A stretch of 64,000 bases of DNA from Pseudomonas fluorescens (GCF_902498195.1 NZ_CABVIY010000009.1:1-64000), one strand, 5' to 3'; shown: positions 44,439 through 53,550, numbered from the stretch's first letter. Notes: a model not told the origin generated them from the letters alone. Translations and numbers: made by a program.

Positions 44439-45719
44439 TGTAGAAACGAACACATCCTTTACGATTGAAACCGGGGACATCCTTTACGTTTCTGCTGGCT
44501 TGAAAGGCGGCTGTCGCCGCTTTTCAGCCTGCCTAAAAGGTAGTTGCAGAGATAAATGTCCCACACATCATCGTCCACTTCCTTGAGTCCTAGCGCCTCA
44601 CCTGCCAAGGACTCACTGACGAAAATCATCTTGCCTTTCCATTTCATCGACCCATTTTGTCTAACCTTGCGGATCGTCATATCCGGAGCGTAATCGGCCT
44701 CAGGCACGCGCCCGTCGTACTGTCGTGGCGATGGCTCATAGAGGTCGGCAGGAACTTTCATCTCTAAAGCCTTGTGAGGCCTTACGTAATTGAATTCCTG
44801 TCGAAACTGTTCGAATGCCAATTGTTGCTCCACCAGATTACGTTCAGGTGCATGAAGCAATGCAGCCTTGAGCATTCGATGCATTCGCTCATGACGGCCA
44901 TTCTGGTCAGGTCGCCCGGGCTGGATTCGCTCTGGGTAAATCCCTAGGCGTATCCACCAAGCCGCCAGGCTGGATATCCGCGAAATACCGGAGGAGGCGA
45001 AGGGGGAGCCGTTGTCTGTGCGAATCACATCGGGTAAACCGTACTCGCGAAACGCCCAGTCAAAGCCTTCGCGTGCACCGGCAACGCTGCTTTGCGCTCT
45101 GCACAGCAATAGAAATCGGCTCACGTGATCAGTAATTGTCAGTGGGTAACAACGTTGGCCGTTCTGAAGCGCGAAGTCACCTTTGAAATCTGCCGCCCAT
45201 GTCTGGTTAGGCGCAGTCGCGTCGCGCAGCGGATTTTTCCCCGCTGGCGGGCGATTGAGGAAACGACGTTTTTGTACCAGACCTGCTCGCTTAAGCCATT
45301 CGCCTGCCGTACTGACAGTTGGCCAAGACAACTCCGGATGATCGATCTTAAGGTTATGGACCAGCTTCTCAGGCCCCCAGCTGTGGTGCTCGCGCTTGTA
45401 GGCGATTAGCAACTCAAGAACCTCGTCGCTGATTTTGAAGGGGCTCGTATGCGGACGCCGTGAGAGCTCTTTTAACCCTTCAATGCCCTGTGCCTCGTAG
45501 CGTGCAAGCCATTTGTCCAAAGTGGGTCGGCTAAGCCCGTAGTGACGGGCCAGCTCGCTTTTGGAGTAACTGCCTTGCAGCCAGTCACCTATGAGTTTGA
45601 TTCGTTGATCCATTGGGGACTCTCGATTCCAGGGCATGGTCAGGCACCTCCTGACCGTATTTCATACCTGTAAACGATGTCTCCGGTTTAAAACGTAAAG
45701 GATGTCCCCGGTTTCTACC
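44439..45719 (-). mobile_element. IS481-family insertion sequence, intact
   Basis: About 1281 bp with one transposase gene. The ends TGTAGAAAC and GTTTCTACC are inverted and bounded by a 3-bp CGG repeat (44436-44438 and 45720-45722), the best-fitting target duplication. Each end contains two tandem copies of an ACATCCTTTACG-like motif within about 48 bp. A 25-bp perfect inverted match also exists between 44467-44491 (inner copy, left) and 45691-45715 (outer copy, right). The flanks are two halves of a REP sequence. Complete and possibly active. Confidence 0.85.
44459..45637 (-). CDS. IS481-family DDE transposase
   Basis: A 392-aa transposase, intact. The N-terminal helix-turn-helix KSELARHYGLSRPTLDKWLA lies around residues 26-45. 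The catalytic triad is Asp150 (TWAADFKGDF), Asp208 (RTDNGSPFAS) and Glu250 (NGRHERMHRMLK), followed by the C-terminal beta region. The start at 45637 follows AGGAGGTG by 6 bases. No frameshift was seen. The stop lies within the left terminal repeat region. Confidence 0.93.
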   Translation of the reverse strand: MPWNRESPMDQRIKLIGDWLQGSYSKSELARHYGLSRPTLDKWLARYEAQGIEGLKELSRRPHTSPFKISDEVLELLIAYKREHHSWGPEKLVHNLKIDHPELSWPTVSTAGEWLKRAGLVQKRRFLNRPPAGKNPLRDATAPNQTWAADFKGDFALQNGQRCYPLTITDHVSRFLLLCRAQSSVAGAREGFDWAFREYGLPDVIRTDNGSPFASSGISRISSLAAWWIRLGIYPERIQPGRPDQNGRHERMHRMLKAALLHAPERNLVEQQLAFEQFRQEFNYVRPHKALEMKVPADLYEPSPRQYDGRVPEADYAPDMTIRKVRQNGSMKWKGKMIFVSESLAGEALGLKEVDDDVWDIYLCNYLLGRLKSGDSRLSSQQKRKGCPRFQS

Positions 45720-45804
45720 CGGGCGAGCCCGCTCCCACAGGGGGAATACAATTCAAATGGGGGAGCGGGCCTGCTCGCGAAGACGTCTGCCTGGACAACT
45801 CCTG

Positions 45805-46791
45805 TCACTTGGGTTTCTTCGCAATCCGCAACGACTTGGCCTTGGCCTCCACCAGCAAATACATCACCAGCGTAATCAACAGTGGCAGCAGGAAATAAAT
45901 CGCCCGATAAGCCAGCAACCCCGCCACCAGGCTGCCTCGCGACACCTCGTGTTGCAGCAGCGCCACAAACACCGCTTCCAGCACCCCGAGCCCGGCCGGT
46001 ATGTGGGTGATCACCCCGGCGATGGCGCTGATCAGCAGCACGCCCAATACCAAGGGATAGTCGAGTTTGCTCGGCAGCAGGGTGAAAATGACCGCCGCCA
46101 TCAGCGACCAGTTCAGCGCGCCGAGGGCCAGTTGCAGGATCGCCATGCGCAGGGATGGCAAGTTGATTTCCACGCCGCGTATCGCCCACTCCCGGCGCCT
46201 GGAAAACTGGCAGGCCGCGAGATACCCGGCGCTCACAAGCAGCAACAAAACGCCCACCGCTTGCAACGCGCCACTGCTGAGTTTCCAGCCTGGCGGCATG
46301 CGGACCAGTCCGCTGCTGAACACCGCGCCGGCAATGACCATGTAGCCAAACCAGTTGGTGGCCAGGCTCAGCCCGAGGATTTTCGCGATGTTGCCTTTGC
46401 TCACGCCGAGTCGGGAATACAGCCGGTAACGCATGGCAATGCCGCCGACCCAGGCGCTCAGGTTGAGGTTGAAAGCGTAACTGATGATCCCCACCGGCAG
46501 GATCTGCTTCCACGTCAAATCCTGGCGAATGTAGGTGCGCCCGATCAGGTCGAAGCAGGCGTAGACCAGGAAACTCAGCAGGGTCAGCCCGGCGGCGATG
46601 ATCAAGGTACGCACCTTGAAATCGGCCAGGGTGTCGAGCACTTCGCCCCATTCGATGCGCGAGGCGAACATCGTCAACAGCACAATCAGCGCCAGGAAAA
46701 ACAGCATCGTCAGCGGTTTTTTCCAGCGGCTCAGTCGTGATTTGGCCGGGTGGTCGGCGTGGGGCGGCGCGTGGGCTTCAGTGCGGCTCAT
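45805..46791 (-). CDS. ybhN: YbhN-like integral membrane protein (LPG synthase TM-region family)
   Basis: A 328-aa inner-membrane protein with about eight hydrophobic segments. It matches the UPF0104 / lysylphosphatidylglycerol-synthase transmembrane family (motifs SYAFNLNLSAWVGGIAMRYR and HIPAGLGVLEAVFVALL). It lacks the cytoplasmic aminoacyl-transferase domain of MprF, so lipid lysylation is not expected. Its start overlaps the end of clsB by 14 bases. In E. coli ybhN lies next to clsB and is thought to affect ClsB activity (from memory). Confidence 0.88.
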   Translation of the reverse strand: MSRTEAHAPPHADHPAKSRLSRWKKPLTMLFFLALIVLLTMFASRIEWGEVLDTLADFKVRTLIIAAGLTLLSFLVYACFDLIGRTYIRQDLTWKQILPVGIISYAFNLNLSAWVGGIAMRYRLYSRLGVSKGNIAKILGLSLATNWFGYMVIAGAVFSSGLVRMPPGWKLSSGALQAVGVLLLLVSAGYLAACQFSRRREWAIRGVEINLPSLRMAILQLALGALNWSLMAAVIFTLLPSKLDYPLVLGVLLISAIAGVITHIPAGLGVLEAVFVALLQHEVSRGSLVAGLLAYRAIYFLLPLLITLVMYLLVEAKAKSLRIAKKPK

Positions 46792-48070
46792 GCGGTTCGC
46801 TCCCGGTCGGTGAGGTGAAGGCTTTCAGGCGTGGCTTATGCGCCGGCAGCCATCCGGCCCATGCCGGGAAATGGCGCAGGAAGTGGAACACCAGAAAACC
46901 CACGGTCATGTGCCAGACCCGACCCCGAGGGGCCGTGTCCGCCGACATGGCCTTGCAGTGGTGATCGCTGAGTGCTTCGAGTCGGTCGAACAGGTCGCGG
47001 TTGAACGCACGGTCACGGATCAACACGTTGGCCTCAAGGTTCATCGACAGGCTCAACGGGTCGAGGTTGCTGGAGCCGACGGTGCTCCAGTCTTCATCCA
47101 CCAGGGCGACCTTGCCGTGCAACGGGCGATCGCAGTACTCGTAGATCTTCACCCCGGATTTGAGCAGGTAGTCGTACGTCATGCGCGCGGCGAGTTTGGC
47201 CACCAGCATGTCGGGTTGGCCTTGCAGAATCAGGCGCACGTCAACGCCACGCCGGGCAGCGTTGCGGATTTCGCGCAGCAATCGATAGCCCGGGAAAAAG
47301 TAGGCGTTGGCGATCACCACGCGCCGTTGCGCGGTGCGCAGGACCTGGCGATAAATCTCTTCGATGTCGGTCGAGTGCTCGTTGTTGTCGCGGTACACCA
47401 GTCGCACCTGGCCATCGTGGTCGCTGACGGCCAGTTCCGAGCGCCGTTGCCGGCGCCGTTGCCACCAGTACCTGGCCCGCGCCGGGCGACCGCATTGCAA
47501 CAGGGCAAAGTGATGGATGTCGGCCACCGCCGGGCCTTGTACTTCAACCGAATAATCCTGCTTGGCCTCGGGGCCGAAGTCGGCCAGATGGTCGGCGGAG
47601 AAGTTGATGCCGCCAATGAACGCCACCGTTCCGTCCACCACCACGATCTTGCGGTGCAGGCGGCGGAACCAGTTGGTGCGGATGCCCAGGCGCTTCGGGG
47701 CGGGGTCGAACATCTGCAGGTGCACGCCGGCACCGCTCAGCGCAGTGAGATAACCGGTGCTCAGTTCGCCACAGCCGAACCCGTCGAAGCTGGCAGTGAC
47801 GCGCACCCCCCGTCGGGCGGCGTCGATGAGCACGGTCTTGAGCTCTTCGCCGACCTTGTCCTCGAACACGATGAAAGTTTCCAGGAGGATTTCGGTCTTG
47901 GCCTGGCGCATGGCTTCGAACACCCTTGGGAAATAGGCTTCGCCGTTTTCCAGCAGTTCGACGCGATTATTGCCTTGCCAGCGGTACTCGACATCGACGG
48001 CAGCGGGCTCGCTGGCCGGCGGCGCGGCTATCGGCTCCACGGTGGTTTTTTCCATCGGCGAGGTACTCAT
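46778..48070 (-). CDS. clsB: Cardiolipin synthase B
   Basis: A phospholipase D-superfamily enzyme of 430 aa that makes cardiolipin from phosphatidylglycerol and, in E. coli ClsB, can also make phosphatidylglycerol. It has two HKD motifs: His139-Lys141-Asp146 (HRKIVVVDGTVAFIGGIN) and His318-Lys320-Asp325 (HGKVALVDEDWSTVGSSN). There is no N-terminal membrane span, unlike ClsA, which supports ClsB. A start at the sixth codon (MEKTTV) is also possible. Confidence 0.92.
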   Translation of the reverse strand: MSTSPMEKTTVEPIAAPPASEPAAVDVEYRWQGNNRVELLENGEAYFPRVFEAMRQAKTEILLETFIVFEDKVGEELKTVLIDAARRGVRVTASFDGFGCGELSTGYLTALSGAGVHLQMFDPAPKRLGIRTNWFRRLHRKIVVVDGTVAFIGGINFSADHLADFGPEAKQDYSVEVQGPAVADIHHFALLQCGRPARARYWWQRRRQRRSELAVSDHDGQVRLVYRDNNEHSTDIEEIYRQVLRTAQRRVVIANAYFFPGYRLLREIRNAARRGVDVRLILQGQPDMLVAKLAARMTYDYLLKSGVKIYEYCDRPLHGKVALVDEDWSTVGSSNLDPLSLSMNLEANVLIRDRAFNRDLFDRLEALSDHHCKAMSADTAPRGRVWHMTVGFLVFHFLRHFPAWAGWLPAHKPRLKAFTSPTGSEPHEPH

Positions 48071-48864
48071 AGTTCGATCTCCACCGACAGTGGGGCGTGG
48101 TCCGAGAGGTGGGACCAGGGCCGTGTGGTCAGCACTTGCGGCCGGCTGGCCTTGAGGTTGCGCACGTAGATGCGATCCAGGCGCAACGTCGGCAAACGGG
48201 CCGGAAAGCTGCGCGCCGGTTTGCCGTGGTGCTCGGCGAACACTTCGCGCAGGCCGCAGGGCTTGAGCAAGGCATCGGCGCGTTGGCGCCAGTCGTTGAA
48301 ATCACCGGCGACGATCACGGGCGCATCGTCCGGCAGCTCTTCCAGGCGACGGGCAAGCAGCCTCAGCTGTTCGTTGCGGTGGGTTTCGCGCAGGCCCAGG
48401 TGGACGCACATCGCATGCACCTCAGGGCCGTCGCCGGGCAGGCGTAACACGCAATGCAGGAGGCCGCGATTCTCGTGGCCGCTGATCGACACATCGAGGT
48501 TGTCGTGGCGCACGATCTGGAATTTCGACAGCAGCGCATTGCCGTGATCACCCGCCGGATAGACCGCGTTGCGTCCGTAGGCAAACTGCGGCCACAGGCT
48601 GTCGGCAAGGAATTCGTATTGCGGCATCGCCGGCCAATTGCTGTAGCGCTTGGGATGCTGTTCGTGCGTACCGTGGACTTCCTGCAGGAACACCACATCG
48701 GCGGAAACGCTGCGCACCGCTTCACGCAGTTCCGGCAGGATGAAACGCCGGTTCAGCGCGGTAAACCCCTTGTGGGTGTTGACCGTGAGCACGGTGAAAC
48801 GGTGCACCAGGGTGTCAATGGTCGCTTGCTCGTCGGTGACGCCGACCGGTTCGCGAATGCTCAT
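48067..48864 (-). CDS. ybhP: YbhP-like endonuclease/exonuclease/phosphatase family protein
   Basis: A 265-aa EEP-fold metal-dependent hydrolase. Motifs in order are LTVNTHKGFTALNRRF, VVFLQEVHGTHE (metal-binding Glu), VIVAGDFNDWRQRAD and LSDHAPLSVEIEL (catalytic Asp-His). The substrate is unknown; family members cleave nucleic acids or inositol/sphingo-phosphates. It overlaps both clsB and the DUF72 gene by 4 bases (ATGA), a tightly coupled cassette. Confidence 0.88.
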   Translation of the reverse strand: MSIREPVGVTDEQATIDTLVHRFTVLTVNTHKGFTALNRRFILPELREAVRSVSADVVFLQEVHGTHEQHPKRYSNWPAMPQYEFLADSLWPQFAYGRNAVYPAGDHGNALLSKFQIVRHDNLDVSISGHENRGLLHCVLRLPGDGPEVHAMCVHLGLRETHRNEQLRLLARRLEELPDDAPVIVAGDFNDWRQRADALLKPCGLREVFAEHHGKPARSFPARLPTLRLDRIYVRNLKASRPQVLTTRPWSHLSDHAPLSVEIEL

Positions 48865-49787
48865 GGCAGCGCTCCTTCGGCAACGGGTTCACCGGGGGCG
48901 GTGGCCAGGTCCTGATCGAGATCGAAACGTTCCAGAAGACGGCGCGCGTCGAAAGGCGCGCGGACTTTGATGTCGTTATCGAAATAGCAAAACACTTCGC
49001 GGGATTTGCGCACCCTGGGCTTTTGCCGGGGGGCAATCAGCTGTGGGTCACTCGGTTGCCGCCCCTGGTGCCAGGCCTCGATCCGCTCGCCCCAGCGTTC
49101 CAGCGCCTGCGACGTGTAACCGCTGGCGTAGAGTTCTTCGGCGCCGTGCAGGCGCAAGTAAACGAAGTCGCTGGTGATGTCCTCGCGATACGGCCATTTA
49201 CCGGCGGTGTCGGCGATCACCAGTGCGGTGTTGTAGCGTTTGAGCAGGCGGACGAAGGCCGGGTCGATGAAGCTGTCGTGGCGGATTTCCACGGCATGGC
49301 GCAGTGGTTTTTTCCTGTACGCCTTGAGGCTGGCGTGGCCGTTGAGGTGCGAATCGTGCTGGCGGGCGAGGGCGGCCGCCTGTTCGGTGTCGTGGGGCAA
49401 TTGCTCAAGGAAAGTTTCGAGCAGTTCGGCATCGAATTTGAAGTTGGGCGGGAACTGCCAGAGGATCGGGCCGAGCTTTTCCTTGAGCTCCAGCACCCCG
49501 GAGGCAAAGAAATTGGCCAGGGGTTTATGGATGTCTCGCAGGCGTTTGATGTGAGTGATAAAGCGCGGAGCCTTGACGCTGAACACAAAGTGTTCAGGGG
49601 TTTCGGCGTACCACCGTGCATAGCGGTCAGGCCGTTGCAGGGCGTAGAACGATCCATTGATTTCGATGCTGTTGACCGCCCGCGACGCGAACTGCAACTC
49701 GCGTTTCTGGGGCAATCCCTTTGGGTAGAAGTCCCCCCGCCAAGGCGTGTAGCGCCAACCTGAAATGCCAATGTGAATCGCCGCCAT
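48861..49787 (-). CDS. DUF72 family protein (YecE-like)
   Basis: A 308-aa cytoplasmic protein of the DUF72 TIM-barrel-like family, function unknown. Typical blocks are IHIGISGWRYTPWRGDFYP, NSIEINGSFYALQRPDRYAR, FVFSVKAPRFITHIKRLRD and YLRLHGAEELYASGYT. Start at 49787 gives MAAIHIGISGW; a longer frame upstream runs through a REP and is rejected. First gene of a four-gene minus-strand operon with ybhP, clsB and ybhN. Confidence 0.9.
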   Translation of the reverse strand: MAAIHIGISGWRYTPWRGDFYPKGLPQKRELQFASRAVNSIEINGSFYALQRPDRYARWYAETPEHFVFSVKAPRFITHIKRLRDIHKPLANFFASGVLELKEKLGPILWQFPPNFKFDAELLETFLEQLPHDTEQAAALARQHDSHLNGHASLKAYRKKPLRHAVEIRHDSFIDPAFVRLLKRYNTALVIADTAGKWPYREDITSDFVYLRLHGAEELYASGYTSQALERWGERIEAWHQGRQPSDPQLIAPRQKPRVRKSREVFCYFDNDIKVRAPFDARRLLERFDLDQDLATAPGEPVAEGALP

Positions 49788-49890
49788 GTCGCCTCCCGTC
49801 CGAGTGCCCCGTTCTTTTGCTGACTGTGGGACGGCGGCGAAAGTTTCGGTGGGGCTACGGACGGTATTGTGTGGACCACCGCAAACCCCT

Positions 49891-49979
49891 TGTGGGAGCG
49901 GGCTTGCTCGCGAAAGCGGTACACCAGGCACATTAATGTTGGATGTGCCGCCGCCTTCGCGAGCAAGCCCGCTCCCACA
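49891..49979. repeat. REP inverted pair (REPIN)
   Basis: TGTGGGAGCGGGCTTGCTCG (49891-49910) and its reverse complement (49960-49979) face each other across about 50 bases, in the gap between two minus-strand genes. Confidence 0.9.
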
Positions 49980-49986
49980 GGGTTGA

Positions 49987-51189
49987 TCAATGGCCGGCGA
50001 CTATGCGGGTCGAGGACTGGGCATACACCGGCCCCAGGCGATCCAGACGCCCGCTCCACGCGGTCAACGCCAGCGCCACCAACACCACCAGGCCACCGAT
50101 CCACGCGGTATGGATCAAGCCCATGTGCGCCACGATCAGGCCACCGCCCCACGCCCCACCCGCAATCCCGAGGTTGAACGCGGCGATGTTCAGGCCGGAT
50201 GCCACGTCCACCGCATGGGGCGTGTGATGTTCGGCCTGGCGCACCACATACACTTGCAGCCCGGGCACATTGCCGAATGCCACGGCGCCCCACACCAGCA
50301 CGGTGGCCAGCGCCAGCCATGGGTTGGCGGCGGTGAACGTCAGCACGAACAGCACGGCGGCGAGCAGGGCGAAGATGATTTTCAGGGCGCTGATCGGGCC
50401 GCGCCTGTCCGCCAGTTTGCCGCCCCAGAGGTTGCCGATGGCCACCGAAATGCCGTAGACCAGCAGCACCAGGCTGACGGTGCTGGCGCTGAAACCGGAG
50501 AGGTCCTGAAGGATTGGCGCCAGGAAGGTGAAGGCAATGAAGGAGCCGCCGTAACCGATCGCGGTCATGGCGTATACCAGCAGCAACCGGGGTTGCTGGA
50601 GTACCCGCAATTGCTGCAACAGCGACGCGGGTTTGCTGTGGGCGATGTTTTTCGGCACGTAGAGCAGGCTGCCGATAAAGGCGATCACGCCCAGTGCGGA
50701 CACGGCGAGGAAGGTTTCACGCCAGCCGAAGTGCTGGCCGATGAACGTGCCCAACGGAACGCCGGTGACCAGCGCCACGGTGAGGCCGGTGAACATGATG
50801 GCGATCGCGCTGGCGGCTTTTTCCTTGGGCACTAGACTGGTGGCGATGGTCGACCCGATTGAGAAAAACACCCCGTGGGCCAGGCCGGTGACGATCCGCG
50901 CCAGAATCAACGACTCGTAGCCCGGCGCTTTCCAGGCCAGCAGGTTGCCGAGGGTGAACAGCACCATCAGCGACAACAGCAGCCATTTGCGCGGGACTTT
51001 GCCGGTCAGGGCGGTCAGTACCGGGGCACCGACGGCGACACCCAGGGCATACAGGCTGACCAGCAGGCCGGCGGACGGCAGGCTGACCCCGAGGTCGGCG
51101 CCGATGGTCGGTAACAGGCCAACGATGACGAACTCGGTCGTCCCGATGGCAAAGGCGCTGAGGGTCAGCGCGAGCAAGGCAATGGGCAT
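49987..51189 (-). CDS. MFS drug-efflux transporter (AraJ/YdhP-like, DHA1 family)
   Basis: A 400-aa, 12-span antiporter-type MFS protein. The N-terminus (MPIALLALTLSAFAIGTTEF) and the VSLYALGVAVGAPVLTALTG region are typical of the AraJ/YdhP/PbuE-like drug:H+ antiporter subgroup. The start at 51189 matches that family; an upstream extension of 66 codons is unconserved. The substrate is unknown. The MscS-type channel gene starts 225 bases away in the other direction. Confidence 0.9.
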   Translation of the reverse strand: MPIALLALTLSAFAIGTTEFVIVGLLPTIGADLGVSLPSAGLLVSLYALGVAVGAPVLTALTGKVPRKWLLLSLMVLFTLGNLLAWKAPGYESLILARIVTGLAHGVFFSIGSTIATSLVPKEKAASAIAIMFTGLTVALVTGVPLGTFIGQHFGWRETFLAVSALGVIAFIGSLLYVPKNIAHSKPASLLQQLRVLQQPRLLLVYAMTAIGYGGSFIAFTFLAPILQDLSGFSASTVSLVLLVYGISVAIGNLWGGKLADRRGPISALKIIFALLAAVLFVLTFTAANPWLALATVLVWGAVAFGNVPGLQVYVVRQAEHHTPHAVDVASGLNIAAFNLGIAGGAWGGGLIVAHMGLIHTAWIGGLVVLVALALTAWSGRLDRLGPVYAQSSTRIVAGH

Positions 51190-51326
51190 GGCTGCAACTC
51201 CGGTGGGGTGATGTGATGGAGCGCAGTGTCGGGGATCGGGTTGTGCGGAAAAATACAGGGATGGGCATTTGATATTTGCCTTGAGCGCAAGGATCGTCGC
51301 CATGCTCGGCTTTGTTATGCCTGTCG

Positions 51327-51341
51327 TGACGCACTGCGTCA
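51327..51341. promoter_or_regulatory. Perfect 15-bp palindrome, possible operator
   Basis: TGACGCACTGCGTCA is a perfect inverted repeat of 7-base arms around one base in the divergent gap between the MFS and MscS-type genes. It may bind a dimeric regulator of either gene; there is no further support. Confidence 0.3.
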
Positions 51342-51414
51342 TTCGGGGAGTCACCGAACTTGCCGGCCATTTCCCGATCAGTTCCATACAGTCTCAGCCA
51401 AGGGAGCGCGAGCT

Positions 51415-53535
51415 TTGATCAAGTTCAAGACCGCGATATTACTGGGGGCGCTGCTGTTTCTGGGCAGCGAGGAACTGGAAGCCGCAGCGATCCCGGGTGT
51501 GCCGGCCGCCGCCGCGACACCGCCGGCGCACCCGCAGCCACTGGTGCAGGGCGGGCTGCTGGGCGCCATCAGTTCGAGCATCGATGAGGTGCAGGAAAAA
51601 CTCGATCTCAACGAGGACCTGCTCGACGCCTGGCGTTTGCGCGCGGACCGCGCCGCCGATGAGGTGGATCTATTGGTCAATCGTCCATCGGCCCGTTCGC
51701 CCTGGAGCGTGGCCGGGGATTTCCTGTTGCTGACGGCGGTGTGGGCGGGTGTCTTCGGCCTGCTGTGGATGTTCGGCAAGTTTTTGACCGAGCGCCTGTG
51801 CCGGCATCGCCTGCTGCTCAGCCGAGAGCGCGGCCAGGCATTGCTGGGGTACGTGTTGCCTTACAGCATCCCCGCCGTGATCAGCCTGCCGCTGACGATC
51901 TATGCCAGCCAGTTCTTGCCCGTCTCCGCCGGTCGGGCGCTGGCGTTGTGCTTTGCCTATGCCACCAGCAGCGGTGTGTTCGCCGCGTCCCTGGTGATGT
52001 CACTGGTGGTGCTGTTCAATGCCGGCCACAAGCGCCGCGCGGTGCAGATCATTCGCCAGCACAGTCCACGGCTGCTGTTCATGATCGGTTTTCTCGTCGC
52101 CCTGAGCGATGCCCTGACCAGCCCGCAGATCGCTCATCAACTGGGTGGCAACCTCACCAGCAGCATCGCGGTGTTCACCGGGCTGGCGGCGACGATTTCC
52201 TTCGGCTGGCTGGTGATCCGCATGCGTCGGCCGGTGGCCCAGGTGATCCGGATTCTGCCGCTGGCCCAGCGCCGATCGCAGCCGGCCCTGCGCGAAACCC
52301 TGCGGATTTTTTCCGGGCTCTGGTATTGGCCGATCCTGTTGATGGTACTGGTGTCGATCATCAACCTGATCGGCATTGGCGATGACAACCAGAAAGTCTT
52401 GCGCAGCGCGCTGTTCACCACGGTGTTGCTGATTGCCTCGGTGTTCCTCAGCACCACGCTGCATCACCTGTTCAGGACGCGCAGCGAATCGGACGTGCGC
52501 CGCAACGGCGCCTACAAAGAGCGCTTCCTGAGCCTTTCCCACGCCTTGCTGCGCATCGCCATGGCCATTGTGTTCATCGACATCCTGGGGCGGATCTGGG
52601 GCGTGTTGCTGTTCGAATTCGCGGTGAGCAATTCGGTCGGACGGGCGATCAGCGACTCGCTGAGCCACATCGGCCTGATTTTCCTGGTGACCTGGATGGT
52701 CTGGGTGGTGCTGGACACGGCCATCCAGGAGGCCCTGAAACCACCGACCACCAAACGCTCGGCGCGACAACCCAGCACACGGGTCAAAACCATTCTGCCG
52801 CTGCTGCGCAACGCGATTAAAATCGTGCTGGTGGTGATCTGCGCCATCACCACCATGGCCAACCTGGGAATCAATGTGGCGCCGTTCCTGGCCGGTGCCG
52901 GGGTCATCGGGCTGGCGATCGGTTTCGGGTCCCAGCAACTGGTGCAGGATGTGATCACCGGGTTGTTCATCATCATCGAAGACACCCTGTCCATCGGCGA
53001 TTGGGTGGTGCTCGACTCCGGGCACGCCGGCACCGTCGAGGGCCTGACCATCCGCACCCTGCGCCTGCGTGACGGCAAGGGCTTCGTGCACTCGGTGCCG
53101 TTCGGCCAGATCAAGGCCGTGACCAACCAATCGCGGCAGTTTGCCTATGCGTTCTTTTCGGTGCAGTTCACCTACGACACCGATGTCGACAAGGCCATCG
53201 AACTGATCCGCGAGGCCGGGCATTCGATCAGCAGCGATCCGTTTCTCAAGTACAACCTGCAGGGGCCGCTGGACGTGTTCGGGGTCGACAGGATGGACCT
53301 CAACGGCGTGGTGCTGACGGCGCAGTTCCGCACCGTGTCGGGCGGGCAATATGCGGTCAGCCGGGCGTTCAATCAGCGCTTGAAGAAGCTTGTGGATAAT
53401 TGTCCATGGGCGCATTTCGCGCAGACTTATCCACAGCAGGTTTTGATGCCCAAGCCTGCGGAACCGATGCAGGATGGCGCGGCGCAGCCTGAGCATTCGG
53501 CGGTGTTGATGCCGGATCGGCCGCGTCCTCAGTAG
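51415..53535 (+). CDS. MscS-family mechanosensitive channel, large (YbiO-like)
   Basis: A 706-aa inner-membrane protein. From TTG 51415, 7 bases after AGGGAGCG, it begins MIKFKTAILLGALLFLGSEE, a likely signal peptide, followed by a periplasmic N-terminal domain of about 80 residues and about ten spans. The pore-lining helix is near LAGAGVIGLAIGFGSQQLVQ, followed by the MscS cytoplasmic domain (VITGLFIIIEDTLSIGDWVV and the VPFGQIKAVTNQSR segment). Length and layout resemble E. coli YbiO more than short MscS. Longer in-frame ATG starts lack a ribosome binding site. Confidence 0.88.
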   Translation: MIKFKTAILLGALLFLGSEELEAAAIPGVPAAAATPPAHPQPLVQGGLLGAISSSIDEVQEKLDLNEDLLDAWRLRADRAADEVDLLVNRPSARSPWSVAGDFLLLTAVWAGVFGLLWMFGKFLTERLCRHRLLLSRERGQALLGYVLPYSIPAVISLPLTIYASQFLPVSAGRALALCFAYATSSGVFAASLVMSLVVLFNAGHKRRAVQIIRQHSPRLLFMIGFLVALSDALTSPQIAHQLGGNLTSSIAVFTGLAATISFGWLVIRMRRPVAQVIRILPLAQRRSQPALRETLRIFSGLWYWPILLMVLVSIINLIGIGDDNQKVLRSALFTTVLLIASVFLSTTLHHLFRTRSESDVRRNGAYKERFLSLSHALLRIAMAIVFIDILGRIWGVLLFEFAVSNSVGRAISDSLSHIGLIFLVTWMVWVVLDTAIQEALKPPTTKRSARQPSTRVKTILPLLRNAIKIVLVVICAITTMANLGINVAPFLAGAGVIGLAIGFGSQQLVQDVITGLFIIIEDTLSIGDWVVLDSGHAGTVEGLTIRTLRLRDGKGFVHSVPFGQIKAVTNQSRQFAYAFFSVQFTYDTDVDKAIELIREAGHSISSDPFLKYNLQGPLDVFGVDRMDLNGVVLTAQFRTVSGGQYAVSRAFNQRLKKLVDNCPWAHFAQTYPQQVLMPKPAEPMQDGAAQPEHSAVLMPDRPRPQ

Positions 53536-53550
53536 TTGTGGTGGCTGTGC

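Larger units (their letters stand above)
44422..45785. repeat. REP pair (REPIN) interrupted by the IS element
   Basis: Left of the IS the sequence ends GCCTTCGCGG. Right of the IS it resumes CGGGCGAGCCCGCTCCCACA, and an inverted copy GGGAGCGGGCCTGCTCGCGA follows at 45761-45780. Removing the IS and one CGG restores a complete REP half matching the other copies in this window. Confidence 0.8.

Noticed and set aside
44254..44586. A 110-codon frame running from the hydrolase gene into the IS
   Set aside because: It crosses the IS junction in a different frame from both real genes; created by the insertion.
44459..45637. Transposase considered as a pseudogene
   Set aside because: The frame is continuous with HTH, both Asp residues, Glu and a good ribosome binding site; no disruption was found.
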